This document shows, piece by piece, positions 62,505-64,000 of a stretch of DNA of 64,000 bases. The position numbers and the translations under genes are program-made. The stretch comes from Periplaneta americana. Lineage: Eukaryota > Arthropoda > Insecta > Blattodea > Blattidae. The DNA is taken from assembly GCF_040183065.1 (NCBI RefSeq), contig NW_027185502.1, positions 199,501 to 263,500 on the forward strand, written 5' to 3'. Below the pieces are notes generated by a model. The model was given only the letters and a program-made list of their open reading frames with translations. It was not told the origin of the DNA and did no database searches. Every line of letters starts with the position of its first letter. Position 1 is the first letter of the stretch.

Positions 62505-63979
62505 CTCCCTCTGTCCCATAATAATTGTCCAGTACGCCGAAATGGTATTATAGTAATTACAGACGACGGGGCAAATGAGAAGTGCACGCATGAGGAGAAG
62601 CGCTGTAGATCAGTGCACAAGGTTATGCAGAGCAATAACGTGATTTTATCGAGACAAGCAACACACACCACCCAGAAGATTACCGAAAGTGGGTATTGGT
62701 TTTCAACTCACCGGTGTGTCACTATATACAAACAATTGTAGCAAAGCAAGCTGGAAATCGTTAGTAGAGCATACTCCTGCAGTGAGTACGTACGTTTGAA
62801 CAGACATGAACATTCTGGGAACACAACTGGCGGTAGTGAATGACAGGGGTAGCAAGAACCTTACAGACAGTGAACGGCAGGCGGTATAGGAGTTTTTGTT
62901 AAAAAACACTACGGCTGACGTAGTGAAGAAAGGTGCCATAACAGGTGCGGCCGAGAAATTTCATGTCAGTAAAAGAACAGCATGCTGCATTTGGCAAAAG
63001 GGGAGGCAATCTTTGGAAAGTGGATTCATGCCCATCACCAAATTAATCCCAGCAATAAATGCAAAATGGCCTCCTGGACCGCGCACAGGGAGAATTCAGG
63101 TGTCAGTTCAGCAGGACAATGTGCGTCCGCATATTGCTCCCAATGACCGCACCTGGATGGACGCTGCAGCAGCCAGTGGAATCACTTTGGAACTCGTGTG
63201 CCAACCGCCAAACAGTCTGAATACGAATGTTTTAGATCTGGGGTACTTCCGGGCAATTCAGTCTCTCCAGCATCAGGCAGCTCCACAAACTATTGAGGAG
63301 TTGATCGCCGCCATTGAAACAGCTTTCTCTCAGCTGACACGCGACAAGCTCAACAATGGAGTCCAATCTCACTGAAATAATAAAAGTCAATGACGGGAAC
63401 AACAACAAGATTCCCCATATGCAAAAGGGGCACCTGGACCACCTCAACATCCTGCCATCTCGCTTGCAGTGTCCTCGAAACATTTACAACGAGGCTACAG
63501 TAGCACTGCAGCAATAGGTCTGTGGTTCTAGGCAAGCTGTTAGAATGACAACCTTCCTGGTCTAACAGGCAGTTTTTTCGTCTTTACTCGTAGGAGAATG
63601 TTTTTCTTTGTTTCACTTCTTGGTCAATTTGTACTACTCCTGGAGTTAATAAAGTTGCACTCCTAGGAGTATTTATTTTCGGCTCATTGACTAGCCAATT
63701 TGTACTGATCCTGGAGCCATAAAGTTGTACAAGTAGTATTCATGTTCTTTTTTTGGCTCAACGATTGGCCAATTTATACAGATCCAGGACTAATAATTCT
63801 TTTCTTTTGCTAATTGAGTGACAATTTTGCACTGATTCTAGAGTAATACAGTTATATTACTCATTCATGTGTTTCATTTTGCTCCTATGTTAACGTCAGT
63901 GTAAAATTAAGGACATCGGACAATTATTATGGGACAAGAAATAAAAGCGTACCGGACAATTATTATGGGACAGAGGGAG
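62505..63979 (+). mobile_element. mariner of the plant/DD39D type with Stowaway-like ends
   Basis: 1475 bp between TA dinucleotides (62503-62504, 63980-63981). The inverted ends, 33 bp with one mismatch, read CTCCCTCTGTCCCATAATAA then TTGTCC.GTACGC. They closely resemble the CTCCCTCCGTCCCAnAATA ends of plant Stowaway/mariner elements. A second copy of the end motif (cggacaattattatgggaca) lies inside the right end at 63916-63935. It carries a plus-strand transposase remnant (62807-63375). Confidence 0.88.
62807..63375 (+). pseudogene. mariner (DD39D-type) transposase, internally deleted
   Basis: Begins MNILGTQLAVVNDRGSKNLT (62807), a stop at 62887-62889, then FLLKNTTADVVKKGAITGAA and KFHVSKRTACCIWQKG (N-terminal HTH). 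A large deletion follows about residue 75: the segment with the first catalytic Asp (HIDEKWF-type) is missing, and KLIPAINAKWPPGPRTGRIQ runs on to VSVQQDNVRPHI (second Asp) and LVCQPPNSLNTNVLDLGYFR (third Asp). From QQD to NVLD there are 39 residues, the DD39D spacing of plant-type mariners. AIQSLQ..AP.TIEELI follows. Inactive through the deletion and the stop. Confidence 0.85.
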
Positions 63980-64000
63980 TATTAAGTTTCCATACTTATA

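Noticed and set aside
1-64000. CRISPR arrays, operons, bacterial promoters or riboswitches
   Set aside because: None seen; the sequence is eukaryotic, and its direct repeats are microsatellites, minisatellites or transposon target duplications.

Overview
The window is nuclear DNA of an arthropod, most likely a cockroach or close relative (Blattodea). Evidence: intron-split genes with GT..AG sites, arthropod-type TTAGG/CCTAA repeats, tRNA-derived SINEs, and a retrotransposon C-terminus (61282-61537) that I recall as very common in cockroach genomes. The species call is inference. Nearly all recognisable sequence is transposable-element DNA, much of it nested; there are no operons and no intact host gene.

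Host genes are few and all on the minus strand. (1) Three exons (16676-16836, 8946-9180, 4828-5077) join in phase into part of a cobalamin-binding/CG3556-like secreted protein: an alpha/alpha barrel with two PDGSFG repeats, a Thr/Pro linker, then the start of a DUF4430-like beta domain. The last exon has an in-frame stop. (2) One exon of the DNA polymerase alpha catalytic subunit (60439-60578) carries the YGDTDS catalytic motif. (3) An unidentified 144-nt exon-like block lies at 54221-54364.

Layout. 1-7.5 kb: two copies of an RNase H-containing LINE (LINE-A), a hAT-type MITE with TTAGG units, a pogo remnant and a SINE fragment. 7.9-17.8 kb: pogo/Tigger-type elements, a hAT remnant, a palindromic MITE, a broken gene of an uncharacterised zinc-finger family (14413-16049) and an RTE-like fragment with an ATTG-type tail, partly within introns of the cobalamin-binding-like gene. 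18.4-24.6 kb: a hammerhead-ribozyme-like motif, a Mutator-like transposase pseudogene split by a LINE fragment, a Tigger element and an open Merlin transposase ORF. 25.5-36 kb: a CCTAA-rich minisatellite and a second LINE (LINE-B; ORF1 plus endonuclease/RT/RNase H/zinc finger) broken by three DNA transposons, each with its own target duplication. 36-45 kb: a hAT element with two SINEs, another SINE, several MITEs and an unclassified TIR element. 45.96-52.6 kb: two head-to-tail Helitrons, the second holding the best-preserved LINE-A copy. 53-59 kb: SINEs, a palindromic MITE and a 3.4-kb hAT element with its own insertions. 60-64 kb: the polymerase alpha exon, a palindromic TA-flanked element with two retro-insertions in one arm, and a mariner with Stowaway-like ends.

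Most transposase and reverse-transcriptase reading frames are broken by stops, frameshifts or deletions. The exceptions are the Merlin ORF and LINE-B ORF1, which are open. The target duplications allow several insertions to be ordered in time.
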